From the NCBI GenBank assembly GCA_964458555.1, contig CAYWJH010000063.1, positions 1 to 18,233 of the forward strand: a stretch of DNA of 18,233 bases, in the 5' to 3' direction. This document shows, piece by piece, positions 6,885 to 13,826 of the stretch. This DNA comes from SLST01 sp964458555 (GTDB lineage Bacteria; Spirochaetota; Spirochaetia; DSM-27196; SLST01). The position numbers were made by a program, and so were the translations under genes. The notes under the pieces are model-generated. The model was not told where the DNA came from. It did not search any database and saw only the letters and a list, made by a program, of their open reading frames with translations. Positions within the stretch are counted from its first letter, which is position 1, and every line of letters starts with the position of its first letter.

Positions 6885-6920
6885 GCCGTCCGCCGGTACG
6901 CCGGCGGACGGCGTACCGGC
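6885..6920 (+). promoter_or_regulatory. Two mutually exclusive hairpins between binding-protein and permease genes
   Basis: In the 48-nt gap there are two overlapping perfect stems. Stem A pairs 6885-6896 (GCCGTCCGCCGG) with 6901-6912, a 12-bp stem with loop TACG. Stem B pairs 6892-6901 (GCCGGTACGC) with 6911-6920, a 10-bp stem with a 9-nt loop. They share bases and cannot form together. No T tract follows, and the permease ATG at 6925 has no Shine-Dalgarno. Established for other importers: hairpins after the binding-protein gene protect its mRNA 3' end and lower permease expression. A switch between A and B is an inference. Confidence 0.8.
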
Positions 6921-6924
6921 ACCT

Positions 6925-7893
6925 ATGATCGAAGGCATCCTCGTCGAAGGACTCATCTACAGCACGATGACGCTCGGCGTCTTCATCACCTTTCGGATCC
7001 TGGACTTTCCGGATCTGACCGTCGATGGCTCGTTCCCGCTCGGCGCCGCGGTGATGGCGATCCTCATCTCCAACGGCGTGAATCTGATAGTCGCGGTGCT
7101 GGTCTCCTTCGCCGCAGGCGTGATCGCGGGGATGATCACCGCGACGATCCACAACAAGCTGCACGTTCCCAACCTCCTCGCGGGCATCCTCACGATGACG
7201 ATGCTCTACTCGATCAACATCCGCGTGCTCGGCAACCGGCCGAACCTGCCGCTGCTGCGGCAGGTGACGATCCTCTCCACGTTCACCGAGTGGTTCGCCT
7301 TCATCCCCGATGAGTGGGCGCTGCTGGTCTTCTTCGTCGCCTTCTCGCTCGTCGCGAAGGTTCTGCTCGACCTCTTCTTCCGCACCGACCTGGGGCTCAC
7401 CCTCGGGGCAATGGGCAATAACGAGCAGATGGTCGTGACCCAGGGGGTCAACCCTGAGGTTTTGAAGCTGATCGGCGTGGGGCTCTCCAACGGCCTCGTC
7501 GCGCTCTCCGGCGCGTTCGTCGCGCAGTACCAGGGTTTCGCCGACGTCAACCTGGGGCAGGGCATCATCATCGCCGGCCTCGCGTCGGTGATGATCGGGG
7601 AGTTCATCGTCCGGTCGAATCGAATCGCAGTGCTGACCCTGCGCGTGATCCTCGGGTCGATCGCCTTTCGCGGGATCATGTATCTGGGCCGATACTACGG
7701 CTACTACGTGAACCTCACGCCGAACGACCTGAAGCTCATCACGGGCATCCTCATTATCGCCTCGCTCATCGTCACGAAGCTGCGCAAGCAGAAGCGCGCG
7801 AAGTCGATCGACCTCGACCTCGATCACAACCCCAACCAGCCGATCCCGCCGGACGCGCCCGGCGTGCCGTCGAGCGCGGAGAAGCCCCGATGA
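6925..7893 (+). CDS. ABC importer permease (TrpY-like, BPD_transp_2 fold)
   Basis: A 322-residue inner-membrane permease. The opening block LGVFITFRILDFPDLTVDGS (about residues 17-36) followed by FPLGAAV is diagnostic for permeases that partner PF04392 binding proteins. About eight hydrophobic segments follow; the region near residues 155-175 (LGLTLGAMGNNEQMVV) is the cytoplasmic coupling loop, and LSNGLVALSGAFVAQYQGFADVN comes next. The C-terminal 30 residues are hydrophilic and proline-rich. The gene overlaps the ATPase gene by 4 nt (ATGA), so the two are translationally coupled. Its own start lacks a Shine-Dalgarno and follows the alternative hairpins directly, suggesting lower translation than the binding protein. 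Confidence 0.92.
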   Translation: MIEGILVEGLIYSTMTLGVFITFRILDFPDLTVDGSFPLGAAVMAILISNGVNLIVAVLVSFAAGVIAGMITATIHNKLHVPNLLAGILTMTMLYSINIRVLGNRPNLPLLRQVTILSTFTEWFAFIPDEWALLVFFVAFSLVAKVLLDLFFRTDLGLTLGAMGNNEQMVVTQGVNPEVLKLIGVGLSNGLVALSGAFVAQYQGFADVNLGQGIIIAGLASVMIGEFIVRSNRIAVLTLRVILGSIAFRGIMYLGRYYGYYVNLTPNDLKLITGILIIASLIVTKLRKQKRAKSIDLDLDHNPNQPIPPDAPGVPSSAEKPR

Positions 7894-8690
7894 TCCGGCT
7901 GGAGAACGTCAGCAAGGTCTTCCACCCCGGCACGCCGAACGAGAACGTCGCAATCCGCCAGGTCGACCTCACCGTCCGCGAGGGCGATTTCATCACGATT
8001 ATCGGCAGCAACGGCGCGGGCAAGACGACGCTGTTCAACCTGATCTCCGGTACGATGCCGGTGTCCGCCGGGAGGGTCTTCGTCAACGACGTCGACGTCA
8101 CGAAGCACCCGGAGCACCAACGCGCGAAGTACATCGGACGCATCTTCCAGGATCCGCTGCTGGGAACGGCGTCGAACATGATGGTCGGGGACAACATGAT
8201 GATCTGCTACCGCAAGGGGATGAAGGGTCTGCGGATCAGCCTGAACGCGAAGATGCGCTCGTTCTTCCGCGAGAAGCTCGGTGACCTCGAAATGGGCCTC
8301 GAGCACCGCATGGGCGACAACGTGGGTCTGCTCTCCGGCGGACAGCGACAGGCGCTCACGCTGCTCATGATGGTGCTCTCCGAGCCGCAGCTCGTCCTGC
8401 TCGACGAGCACACCGCCGCGCTCGACCCGAAGAACGCCCAGATCGTGCTCGACCTCACCTCGCGCTTCATCTCGGAGTACGGGCTCACGAGCATGATGAT
8501 CACGCACAACATGAGCCAGGCCATCAAGTTCGGCAACCGGCTGCTCATGATGGACCGCGGGGAGATCATCCTCGACGTCGACGGCGAGGAGAAGCGCAAC
8601 CTCACCGTGGAGAAGCTCGTCGACAAGTTCCACGAGATCCGACAGGCGGAGCTCGAGAACGACGAGCTGATGCTGAGCGACGGCCAGTAA
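7890..8690 (+). CDS. ABC importer ATP-binding subunit (TrpZ-like)
   Basis: A 266-residue ABC ATPase with all key motifs: Walker A GSNGAGKTT (residues 39-47), Q-loop Gln87 (RIFQDPL), signature LLSGGQRQA (147-155), Walker B LVLLDE (168-173), D-loop (AALDP), and H-loop His206 (MITHN). It powers import through the adjacent permease; one ATPase gene implies a homodimer. The motifs MICYRKG and GLRISLNAKM in the helical subdomain are those seen in the branch that serves PF04392 transporters. It is the last gene of the three-gene operon; a hairpin lies about 25 nt downstream. The start overlaps the permease stop (ATGA), with a GGAG element inside the permease end. Confidence 0.94.
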   Translation: MIRLENVSKVFHPGTPNENVAIRQVDLTVREGDFITIIGSNGAGKTTLFNLISGTMPVSAGRVFVNDVDVTKHPEHQRAKYIGRIFQDPLLGTASNMMVGDNMMICYRKGMKGLRISLNAKMRSFFREKLGDLEMGLEHRMGDNVGLLSGGQRQALTLLMMVLSEPQLVLLDEHTAALDPKNAQIVLDLTSRFISEYGLTSMMITHNMSQAIKFGNRLLMMDRGEIILDVDGEEKRNLTVEKLVDKFHEIRQAELENDELMLSDGQ

Positions 8691-8712
8691 AAGCGCTTAA
8701 CACCTGCTGCGT

Positions 8713-8741
8713 GGTTCGGTAAGCCGGCGCCCGATCGAACC
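8713..8741 (+). terminator. Hairpin after the ABC operon (weak terminator or operator)
   Basis: GGTTCGGT (8713-8720) pairs with ATCGAACC (8734-8741), seven matches plus one G-T wobble, with a 13-nt loop that itself contains the palindrome GCCGGC. No T tract follows, so it is not a clear intrinsic terminator. It lies between the ABC operon stop and the promoter of the ribonucleotide reductase gene, so it could protect the operon's 3' end or bind a regulator. Confidence 0.35.
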
Positions 8742-8772
8742 GAGAAACTCCGCCATATTTAGCGCATTCTGC

Positions 8773-8802
8773 TTGCCAGGCCCCCCACCGCTGGTGTACA
8801 AT
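8773..8802 (+). promoter_or_regulatory. Sigma70-type promoter of the ribonucleotide reductase gene
   Basis: TTGCCA (8773-8778), an 18-nt spacer and TACAAT (8797-8802) form a good promoter about 26 nt before the ATG at 8829. A GGGAGAGG Shine-Dalgarno precedes the start. No cobalamin riboswitch and no clear pair of NrdR boxes is visible in the short leader. Confidence 0.6.
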
Positions 8803-8828
8803 CTCTCCTCGGAACAGGGAGAGGAACT

Positions 8829-11108
8829 ATGAGCGAACACACGATCACGCTGAAGCCCGTCACGTTTCGCGGCAACCGACACGACGACGAGGCGGCCGCC
8901 GTGCCTTCGACCATCACGAAGCGCGACGGTCGTGTCGTCGATTTCGAACCGGGCAGGATCCGCCACGCGGTCGAGAAATGCTTCACGGCCATCGACACCC
9001 CGCCGTCGGTGAGCGCCGACGAGATCACCAAGCAGGTGGTCAACGTGGTCTCCGCGCAGTATCCGGAGCCGACGGTGGAGAACATTCAGGACGTGGTCGA
9101 GCTCGTCCTGCAGGCCAACGGCGAGTACGCGGCGGCGAAGGCCTACATTCTCTACCGCGCCGAACACTCGCGACTTCGCCGCGAGCGTCCGGTCCCGTCG
9201 GACGTGCAGCGCTCGTTCGCCGAGGCGGACGCGTACTTCCCCACACCCATTCAGCAGTTCCAGTTCTACGACAAGTATTCGCGGTTCAACTACGATCTTG
9301 GTCGTCGCGAGACGTGGCTCGAGACCGTCGACCGCTCCGTCGACTACCTGCGCGAGCTCTCTGAGGACCGTCTGCCGGCGAGCGACTACGAGCGCATCCG
9401 GAAGGCGATCCTCACCATGGAGGCGATGCCGTCGATGCGCCTGCTCGCGATGGCCGGAGAGCCGGCGCGTCGCAATAACGTGGCCATCTACAACTGCTCC
9501 TACCTGCCGGCCGACAGCATCGACGCCTTCGTCGAGGCGCTGATTATCTCGATGAGCGGCTGCGGTGTGGGTTTCAGCGTGGAGCGCCAGTACGTCGAGC
9601 AGCTGCCGCGCATCAAGCGCCAGACCGGCCTCAAGCGCGAGACCTACGCCGTGCCCGACACCTCCGACGGGTGGGCAAACGCGCTGCGCGTCGGGCTGGA
9701 GACGTGGTTCACCGGGGAGGACATCGAGTTCGATCTGAGCGAGATCCGCCCCGCGGGCGCTCCGCTGCGCGTGAAGGGGGGCCGCGCCTCCGGTCCGGAG
9801 CCGCTTCGCAACATGCTGCGGTTTGCGCGCGAGCGCGTTCTCGCTCGTCAGGGCAGCTTCATGACCACGCTCGACGCGCACGACATCATGTGCGCCGTGG
9901 GCGGCGCGGCGGTCTCCGGGGGCGTTCGGCGGACCGCGATGATCAGCCTCTTCGACTACGACGACCAGGAGATGCGCCACGCCAAGGACGGCGACTTCTG
10001 GATCCACAACAGCCAGCGCTGGAACGCTAACAACTCGGCGGTCTGGCCCGACCGGGAGATAGACCAGGAAGAGGTATCCCGGTTCGTCCTGGATATGGTC
10101 GCCTCCGGTGCCGGCGAGCCGGGCATCTTCAACCGGCGTGCGGCGCTCGCGCAGAAGCCGGCGCGGCGCAAGGCCGCCGAGTTCGGCACGAACCCGTGCG
10201 GCGAGATCGTCCTTCGACCGTATCAGTTCTGCAACCTCTCGAGCGCCGTCGCGCGCAGCGACGACACCTTCGAGACGCTGACGGAGAAGGTCGAGGTCGC
10301 GACGATCATCGGTACGATCCAGAGCATGGCGGTCGATTTCCCCGGCCTGCGGCCCGTCTGGCGCGATAACTGCGCGGAGGAACGACTGCTCGGCGTCGAT
10401 CTCAACGGCCAGCTCGACAGCGTCGCCGCCCAGGACGAGGCGAACCAGCGGCGGCTGCGCGACGTGGTGAACGAGACGAACAAACGCTACGCCGAGCTGC
10501 TCGGTATTCCCCAGTCGGTTGCGACCACCGCGGTCAAGCCGAGCGGTAACTCGAGCCAGCTGGTGAACTGTTCCTCGGGCCTGCACGCCCGCTGGGCGAA
10601 GCACTACGTCCGCAACGTCCGCGTCAGCGCGCACTCCCCGGTCTACCGGGTGCTTCGCGACGAAGGCGTTCCCATGGACCCGGAGAACGGGCAGACGCGC
10701 GAGAACGCGACGACGTGGGTCGTACACTTTCCCATGAAGGCGCCCGAAGGCGCGGTGGTGCGCGGCGATCGGACCGCGCTCGACCAGTGCGACTACTGGT
10801 TGCAGAACAAGCGCTCCTATACCGAGCACAACCCGAGCGTGACGATCACGTACAAGCCCGACGAGATCCTCGACATCATGCGATGGGTCTGGGAGCACCA
10901 GGACGAGATCGGCGGGATGGCGTTCCTGCCGTCGTCGGACGCGAACTACCAGCAGATGCCCTACGAGGAGATCACCGAGGAGGAGTACGAGCGGCGTCTG
11001 ACGGCGTTCCCGAACGTCGACTTCTCGAAAATCTACCGCTACGAGGAGACCGATCTGACCAACGCCGCGCAGGAGCTCGCCTGCATGGCCGGTCAGTGCG
11101 ACGTCTGA
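8829..11108 (+). CDS. nrdJ: Adenosylcobalamin-dependent (class II) ribonucleotide reductase
   Basis: A 759-residue cytosolic enzyme that reduces ribonucleotides to deoxyribonucleotides using a thiyl radical from adenosylcobalamin; it works with or without oxygen. Seen: an N-terminal ATP cone (about residues 26-115, TITKRDGRVVDFEPGRI), the GCGVGFSVER segment, and the active-site loop FGTNPCGEI with Asn455, Cys457 (thiyl) and Glu459. Cys223 (YNCSYLP) and Cys468 (QFCNLSS) are the likely active-site disulfide pair. AVKPSGNSSQL lies near residues 570-580. The C-terminus CMAGQCDV (Cys752, Cys757; C-x4-C) matches the swinging reducing arm of the Lactobacillus leichmannii enzyme. The ATP cone at the start is absent from L. 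leichmannii RTPR but common in other members. The neighbours have no obvious metabolic link. It converges with the next gene with only 13 nt between stops. Confidence 0.95.
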   Translation: MSEHTITLKPVTFRGNRHDDEAAAVPSTITKRDGRVVDFEPGRIRHAVEKCFTAIDTPPSVSADEITKQVVNVVSAQYPEPTVENIQDVVELVLQANGEYAAAKAYILYRAEHSRLRRERPVPSDVQRSFAEADAYFPTPIQQFQFYDKYSRFNYDLGRRETWLETVDRSVDYLRELSEDRLPASDYERIRKAILTMEAMPSMRLLAMAGEPARRNNVAIYNCSYLPADSIDAFVEALIISMSGCGVGFSVERQYVEQLPRIKRQTGLKRETYAVPDTSDGWANALRVGLETWFTGEDIEFDLSEIRPAGAPLRVKGGRASGPEPLRNMLRFARERVLARQGSFMTTLDAHDIMCAVGGAAVSGGVRRTAMISLFDYDDQEMRHAKDGDFWIHNSQRWNANNSAVWPDREIDQEEVSRFVLDMVASGAGEPGIFNRRAALAQKPARRKAAEFGTNPCGEIVLRPYQFCNLSSAVARSDDTFETLTEKVEVATIIGTIQSMAVDFPGLRPVWRDNCAEERLLGVDLNGQLDSVAAQDEANQRRLRDVVNETNKRYAELLGIPQSVATTAVKPSGNSSQLVNCSSGLHARWAKHYVRNVRVSAHSPVYRVLRDEGVPMDPENGQTRENATTWVVHFPMKAPEGAVVRGDRTALDQCDYWLQNKRSYTEHNPSVTITYKPDEILDIMRWVWEHQDEIGGMAFLPSSDANYQQMPYEEITEEEYERRLTAFPNVDFSKIYRYEETDLTNAAQELACMAGQCDV

Positions 11109-11121
11109 GCCGGCTGCTTCG

Positions 11122-11955
11122 CTACAGCCCGACGCCCACCCGCTTTGCGACCGAGCGCACGTGCGCGGCGGCCTGGTCGTATTCGGCCTCGGTCTTCAGG
11201 TGCTCGAGCATGACCGGTAGGTCGGGCTCGAGCGAGTCGAGCCGCTCGAGCAGGTGCGCGATGTCGAACGCGCCGGTACCCGGTATGCACTCATCGAGGT
11301 GGGTAGTCAGGCGATCGCCGAGCACGATGTCCTTCACGTGAACGCTCACGATCTGAGGTCCGAGCAGGTCGACGAAATGGTCCACCTCGCGCGCCGAGGC
11401 GAAGTACTTGGGCGGGCTGTTGATGAGATTCACCGGGTCGTAGTGGACGCCGAAGCGCGGATGGTCGATCTGCGTGAGCAGCCTCGCGTAGCTCTCGGCT
11501 GATTCGGGATACATCCACGGCATGGGCTCGAGGCTGAGCCGGGCGCTCTTCGGCGCCGCTTCGGCGATGACCTTGCGGCACATCTCGGCGATCGCGGCGA
11601 AGGTCTCCTCGGTGAGGTCGCCCGCGTCGGGGCCGTCCCACTTCTCGCCGCGCGAGCCGGCGATGTTCACCGAGCAGCGCGCTCCCAGGTCGTCGGCGAG
11701 CCGTAGCGCCTCCACCATTTTGGCGAAGGCGGCGCTCGCCGTCTCGGGGTTCGGCGACAGCGGGTTCGACCACGCGCCGACCTCCGCGACCACGATGTCC
11801 GCCTCCTCGGCCGCCTGGCGGTATTCGGCGCGCTGCGACGCGGATGCGTCGAGCGGCAGCGGGGAGTACGCGGCGCGGTAGCCCTTCGCGCGCACGGCGG
11901 CGACCCAGGCTTCCGGGGTCACGAACGATGACTGCAGGGGGGCACCAAGTCTCAT
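11122..11955 (-). CDS. Sugar phosphate isomerase/epimerase-like TIM barrel (PF01261)
   Basis: A 277-residue protein of the xylose isomerase-like TIM-barrel family, whose members isomerise or epimerise sugars and sugar acids using a divalent metal. Metal ligands are visible in the expected order: Glu143 (LSLEPMPW), Asp173 (VHYDPVN), His206 (HVKD) and Glu251 (MLEHL). The segment IPGTGAFDIAHLLERL near residues 224-239 is the usual GxG motif before the last barrel strand. There is no signal peptide. It is followed closely upstream by the DUF72 gene (3-nt gap), so the two are probably one operon, although a -10-like TAGAGT 5 nt before the ATG could give extra leaderless transcription. The specific sugar cannot be read from the sequence. 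Confidence 0.88.
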   Translation of the reverse strand: MRLGAPLQSSFVTPEAWVAAVRAKGYRAAYSPLPLDASASQRAEYRQAAEEADIVVAEVGAWSNPLSPNPETASAAFAKMVEALRLADDLGARCSVNIAGSRGEKWDGPDAGDLTEETFAAIAEMCRKVIAEAAPKSARLSLEPMPWMYPESAESYARLLTQIDHPRFGVHYDPVNLINSPPKYFASAREVDHFVDLLGPQIVSVHVKDIVLGDRLTTHLDECIPGTGAFDIAHLLERLDSLEPDLPVMLEHLKTEAEYDQAAAHVRSVAKRVGVGL

Positions 11956-11958
11956 ACG

Positions 11959-12804
11959 CTACTCTACCGCAGTCGGCCGGTTGCGGGAAGCGCGGTCGGA
12001 GAGCATCGACACGAACTGCCCGGCGTTCTCGACAGCCTGCCCGGCGAAGTGGTTGTTGAACGCGACGATGACCGCCTCGGCGTTCGCGGCCATCGACGTC
12101 ACCGGGCCGACCCAGCCGTCGAGCTCGTCCTCGCGGTAGAGGTAGTCGTAGCGGGTTACGTTCGTGCCGCTCCACCACTGCGCCGCGTTTCTGCCGTGGA
12201 ACCGGACGTACCCCCACGGCGCGGTGAGCCGTGCCGGCGTGCGCGGCAGTCCCTCGAGCGCAGGCAGGTCGGGCACCACCAGCCCGACTTCCCGGCGCTC
12301 CATCTCGCGCCAGACCGACTCCTGGTCCCACTCGGCGTTGCGGAACTCCACGAAGAGCCTGCAGTGCGCGAGCGCGTCGGTCACCGAGGCGAGGTAGCGC
12401 CGATTGTCCGGCTCGTAGTGGAAGCTGAAGGGGAACTGGAGGAGCACGCCGGCGAGCTTGTTCTCGCGGCGGTGCGCGCCCGTCGGCTCGGACGACGGCA
12501 CCGCCTCGAGCGCCGAGACCGCGCTCGCGAACCGGTCCGCCTCGGAGCGCCAGTCCGCGCCGCGGTCGTGCGTGAGGCTGCGGTGCGCCTTCACCGTGAA
12601 GAGGAAACCCGGCGGCGTGCGCGCGGCGATCGAGCGCAGCGACGACGGCTCCGGCTGGCGGTAGTAGGTGAAGTTGAGCTCGGTCATCCGGAACCGGCGC
12701 GCGTAGTGCTCGAGGAACTCGTGCCGCGATGTGCCGGGCGGGTAGACCGGCCCGACCCAGTCGTCGTACGAGTAACCCGAGGTGCCCACGATGATCGACC
12801 CCAC
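11959..12804 (-). CDS. DUF72 family TIM-barrel protein
   Basis: A 281-residue DUF72 (YecE-like) protein. The family has a TIM-barrel fold and no firmly established function. Seen: the signature start IIVGTSGYSYDDWVG (residues 4-18), LNFTYYRQPE near 43-52, FLFTVKAH near 67-74, LLQFPFSF near 120-127, FVEFRNAEWD near 149-158, the YVRFHGRNA segment near 199-207 and FNNHFAGQAVENA close to the C-terminus; these are the conserved blocks of the family, so it looks intact. The start is GTG at 12804: family members begin just here, and an extended -10 TGCTACACT lies 6 nt upstream with no Shine-Dalgarno. It heads a pair with the sugar isomerase-like gene and is divergent from a PHP phosphoesterase by 44 nt. 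Confidence 0.9.
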   Translation of the reverse strand: MGSIIVGTSGYSYDDWVGPVYPPGTSRHEFLEHYARRFRMTELNFTYYRQPEPSSLRSIAARTPPGFLFTVKAHRSLTHDRGADWRSEADRFASAVSALEAVPSSEPTGAHRRENKLAGVLLQFPFSFHYEPDNRRYLASVTDALAHCRLFVEFRNAEWDQESVWREMERREVGLVVPDLPALEGLPRTPARLTAPWGYVRFHGRNAAQWWSGTNVTRYDYLYREDELDGWVGPVTSMAANAEAVIVAFNNHFAGQAVENAGQFVSMLSDRASRNRPTAVE

Positions 12805-12810
12805 GGACCG

Positions 12811-12819
12811 AGTGTAGCA
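12811..12819 (-). promoter_or_regulatory. Extended -10 box of the DUF72 gene, candidate leaderless start
   Basis: On the minus strand TGCTACACT ends 6 nt before the GTG at 12804. It is identical, with two further bases (CG), to the box before yicI. No -35 of normal quality is present at the right distance; that zone is occupied by the -10 of the divergent PHP gene. Confidence 0.5.
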
Positions 12820-12832
12820 TGCCGGCCGTACG

Positions 12833-12841
12833 TGATAGTAT
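12833..12841 (+). promoter_or_regulatory. Extended -10 box of the PHP gene, candidate leaderless start
   Basis: TGATAGTAT is an extended -10 (TGnTAnnnT) ending 7 nt before the ATG at 12849, with no Shine-Dalgarno. Its -35 zone overlaps the -10 of the divergent DUF72 gene, 19 nt away. Confidence 0.5.
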
Positions 12842-12848
12842 GCCGCCC

Positions 12849-13796
12849 ATGCGCTGGTACAAGGGTAATCTTCACTGTCATTCGACCAACTCCGACGGCC
12901 GTTCCTCCCCGGAGGAGGTCGCTCGATTCTACCGATCGGTGGGGATGGACTTCGTCTCCATCTCAGATCATAACCGGCTGACCGCGCTCGCCGAGTACGG
13001 CGACGCGATCGACGACGAGGTGCCCGGCATACCGTCGTGCGAGTACACCGGCGGGAAGAACTGCCACGTCCTGGCGGTCGACGTCGACGCCGCGGTCGCT
13101 CCGGCCGGAGACCAGGCGAGCGCCGCGCCGCGCGAGATTCTCCAGGACGGCGTCGACCGGATCAGGGCGGCCGGCGGCGTGCCGGTGCTCTGCCACCCGT
13201 GCTGGAACTGGGCGTGGGACCACGAGACGCTGATGCAGATAGAGGGCGCTACGCACTTCGAGGTCTTCAACGCCTCTCCGGACTGCAACAGCTATCCGGG
13301 GTTCGGCAGATCGTGTCCCGAGGAGATCTGGGACCGCGCGCTGACCGCGGGGCGGCGAATCTACGGCGTTGCCACCGACGACGCACACTGGCATCGCGGG
13401 GCGGAGGGGGGCGGGCGGCTGCCGACGCACCTGATGACCGGCGGGCTGGGCTGGGTCGTCATTCGGGCGGAGGACGCGTCGCGCGCGGCGCTGCGCGACG
13501 CCTTCGAGGCGGGCCACTTCTACGCGTCGACCGGGGTCGAGCTCGGCGCCTACCGCGTCACGCGCGAGGCGATCGAGATGGAGATTGCATCGTGGTCGAA
13601 CGAGCACGCGGTGATCGAGTTCGTCGGCGCGCACGGGGAGCTGCTCGCGAGCGAGCACGGCCTCGCTGCCGCCTATCGGTTCACCGGCGACGAGACTTAC
13701 GTCCGCGCGCGCGTCGCCGACACCACCGGCTGCTACGCGTTCACGCAGCCGGTCTTCCTGGACGACGTGGACGCGGCGGCCGCCTGGACCGGCTGA
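12849..13796 (+). CDS. PHP-domain metal-dependent phosphoesterase
   Basis: A 315-residue protein of the PHP family; characterised relatives hydrolyse phosphoesters such as nucleoside 3',5'-bisphosphates or histidinol phosphate. Metal-binding motifs are visible: His9-x-His11 (NLHCHST), Asp40-His41 (SISDHN), Glu65 (PSCEYTG), His116 (LCHPCW) and Asp178-x-His180 (ATDDAHW). The protein has no signal peptide. The start at 12849 (MRWYKGNLHCHS) is chosen over an in-frame ATG 30 nt earlier because the HxH motif normally lies within about ten residues of the N-terminus and because an extended -10 box lies between the two ATGs. The last 60 residues are a beta-rich tail (EFVGAHGELLAS, YRFTGDETYVRARV). 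Substrate unknown. Confidence 0.88.
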   Translation: MRWYKGNLHCHSTNSDGRSSPEEVARFYRSVGMDFVSISDHNRLTALAEYGDAIDDEVPGIPSCEYTGGKNCHVLAVDVDAAVAPAGDQASAAPREILQDGVDRIRAAGGVPVLCHPCWNWAWDHETLMQIEGATHFEVFNASPDCNSYPGFGRSCPEEIWDRALTAGRRIYGVATDDAHWHRGAEGGGRLPTHLMTGGLGWVVIRAEDASRAALRDAFEAGHFYASTGVELGAYRVTREAIEMEIASWSNEHAVIEFVGAHGELLASEHGLAAAYRFTGDETYVRARVADTTGCYAFTQPVFLDDVDAAAAWTG

Positions 13797-13818
13797 CCTC
13801 GCGCGCTGACCTCGCGCG
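13793..13818 (+). repeat. 13-nt perfect tandem duplication at the PHP stop codon
   Basis: CTGACCTCGCGCG occurs twice in direct tandem (13793-13805 and 13806-13818). The first copy contains the PHP stop codon (TGA, 13794-13796); the second lies in the 30-nt convergent gap. It looks like a recent slippage duplication in an unconstrained spot. Confidence 0.85.
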
Positions 13819-13826
13819 CGCCGCCG

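Noticed and set aside
8690..8699. AAAGCGCTT as a LacI/CcpA-like operator after the ABC operon
   Set aside because: Short palindrome at a stop codon, distant from the promoter and without the wider operator consensus.
8741..8772. ATATTTAG patch upstream of nrdJ as a possible NrdR box
   Set aside because: Only a partial match and no second box at the usual spacing.
8693..8829. Cobalamin riboswitch upstream of the B12-dependent reductase
   Set aside because: The leader is too short and lacks a recognisable B12-box sequence.
8697..10898. 733-codon open frame on the minus strand opposite nrdJ
   Set aside because: Antisense shadow of a well-conserved gene in GC-rich DNA; composition is Arg/Ala/Val-rich with no domain motifs.
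11291..12862. 523-codon minus-strand frame spanning the TIM barrel and DUF72 genes
   Set aside because: Arg-rich shadow crossing two well-recognised genes in another frame.
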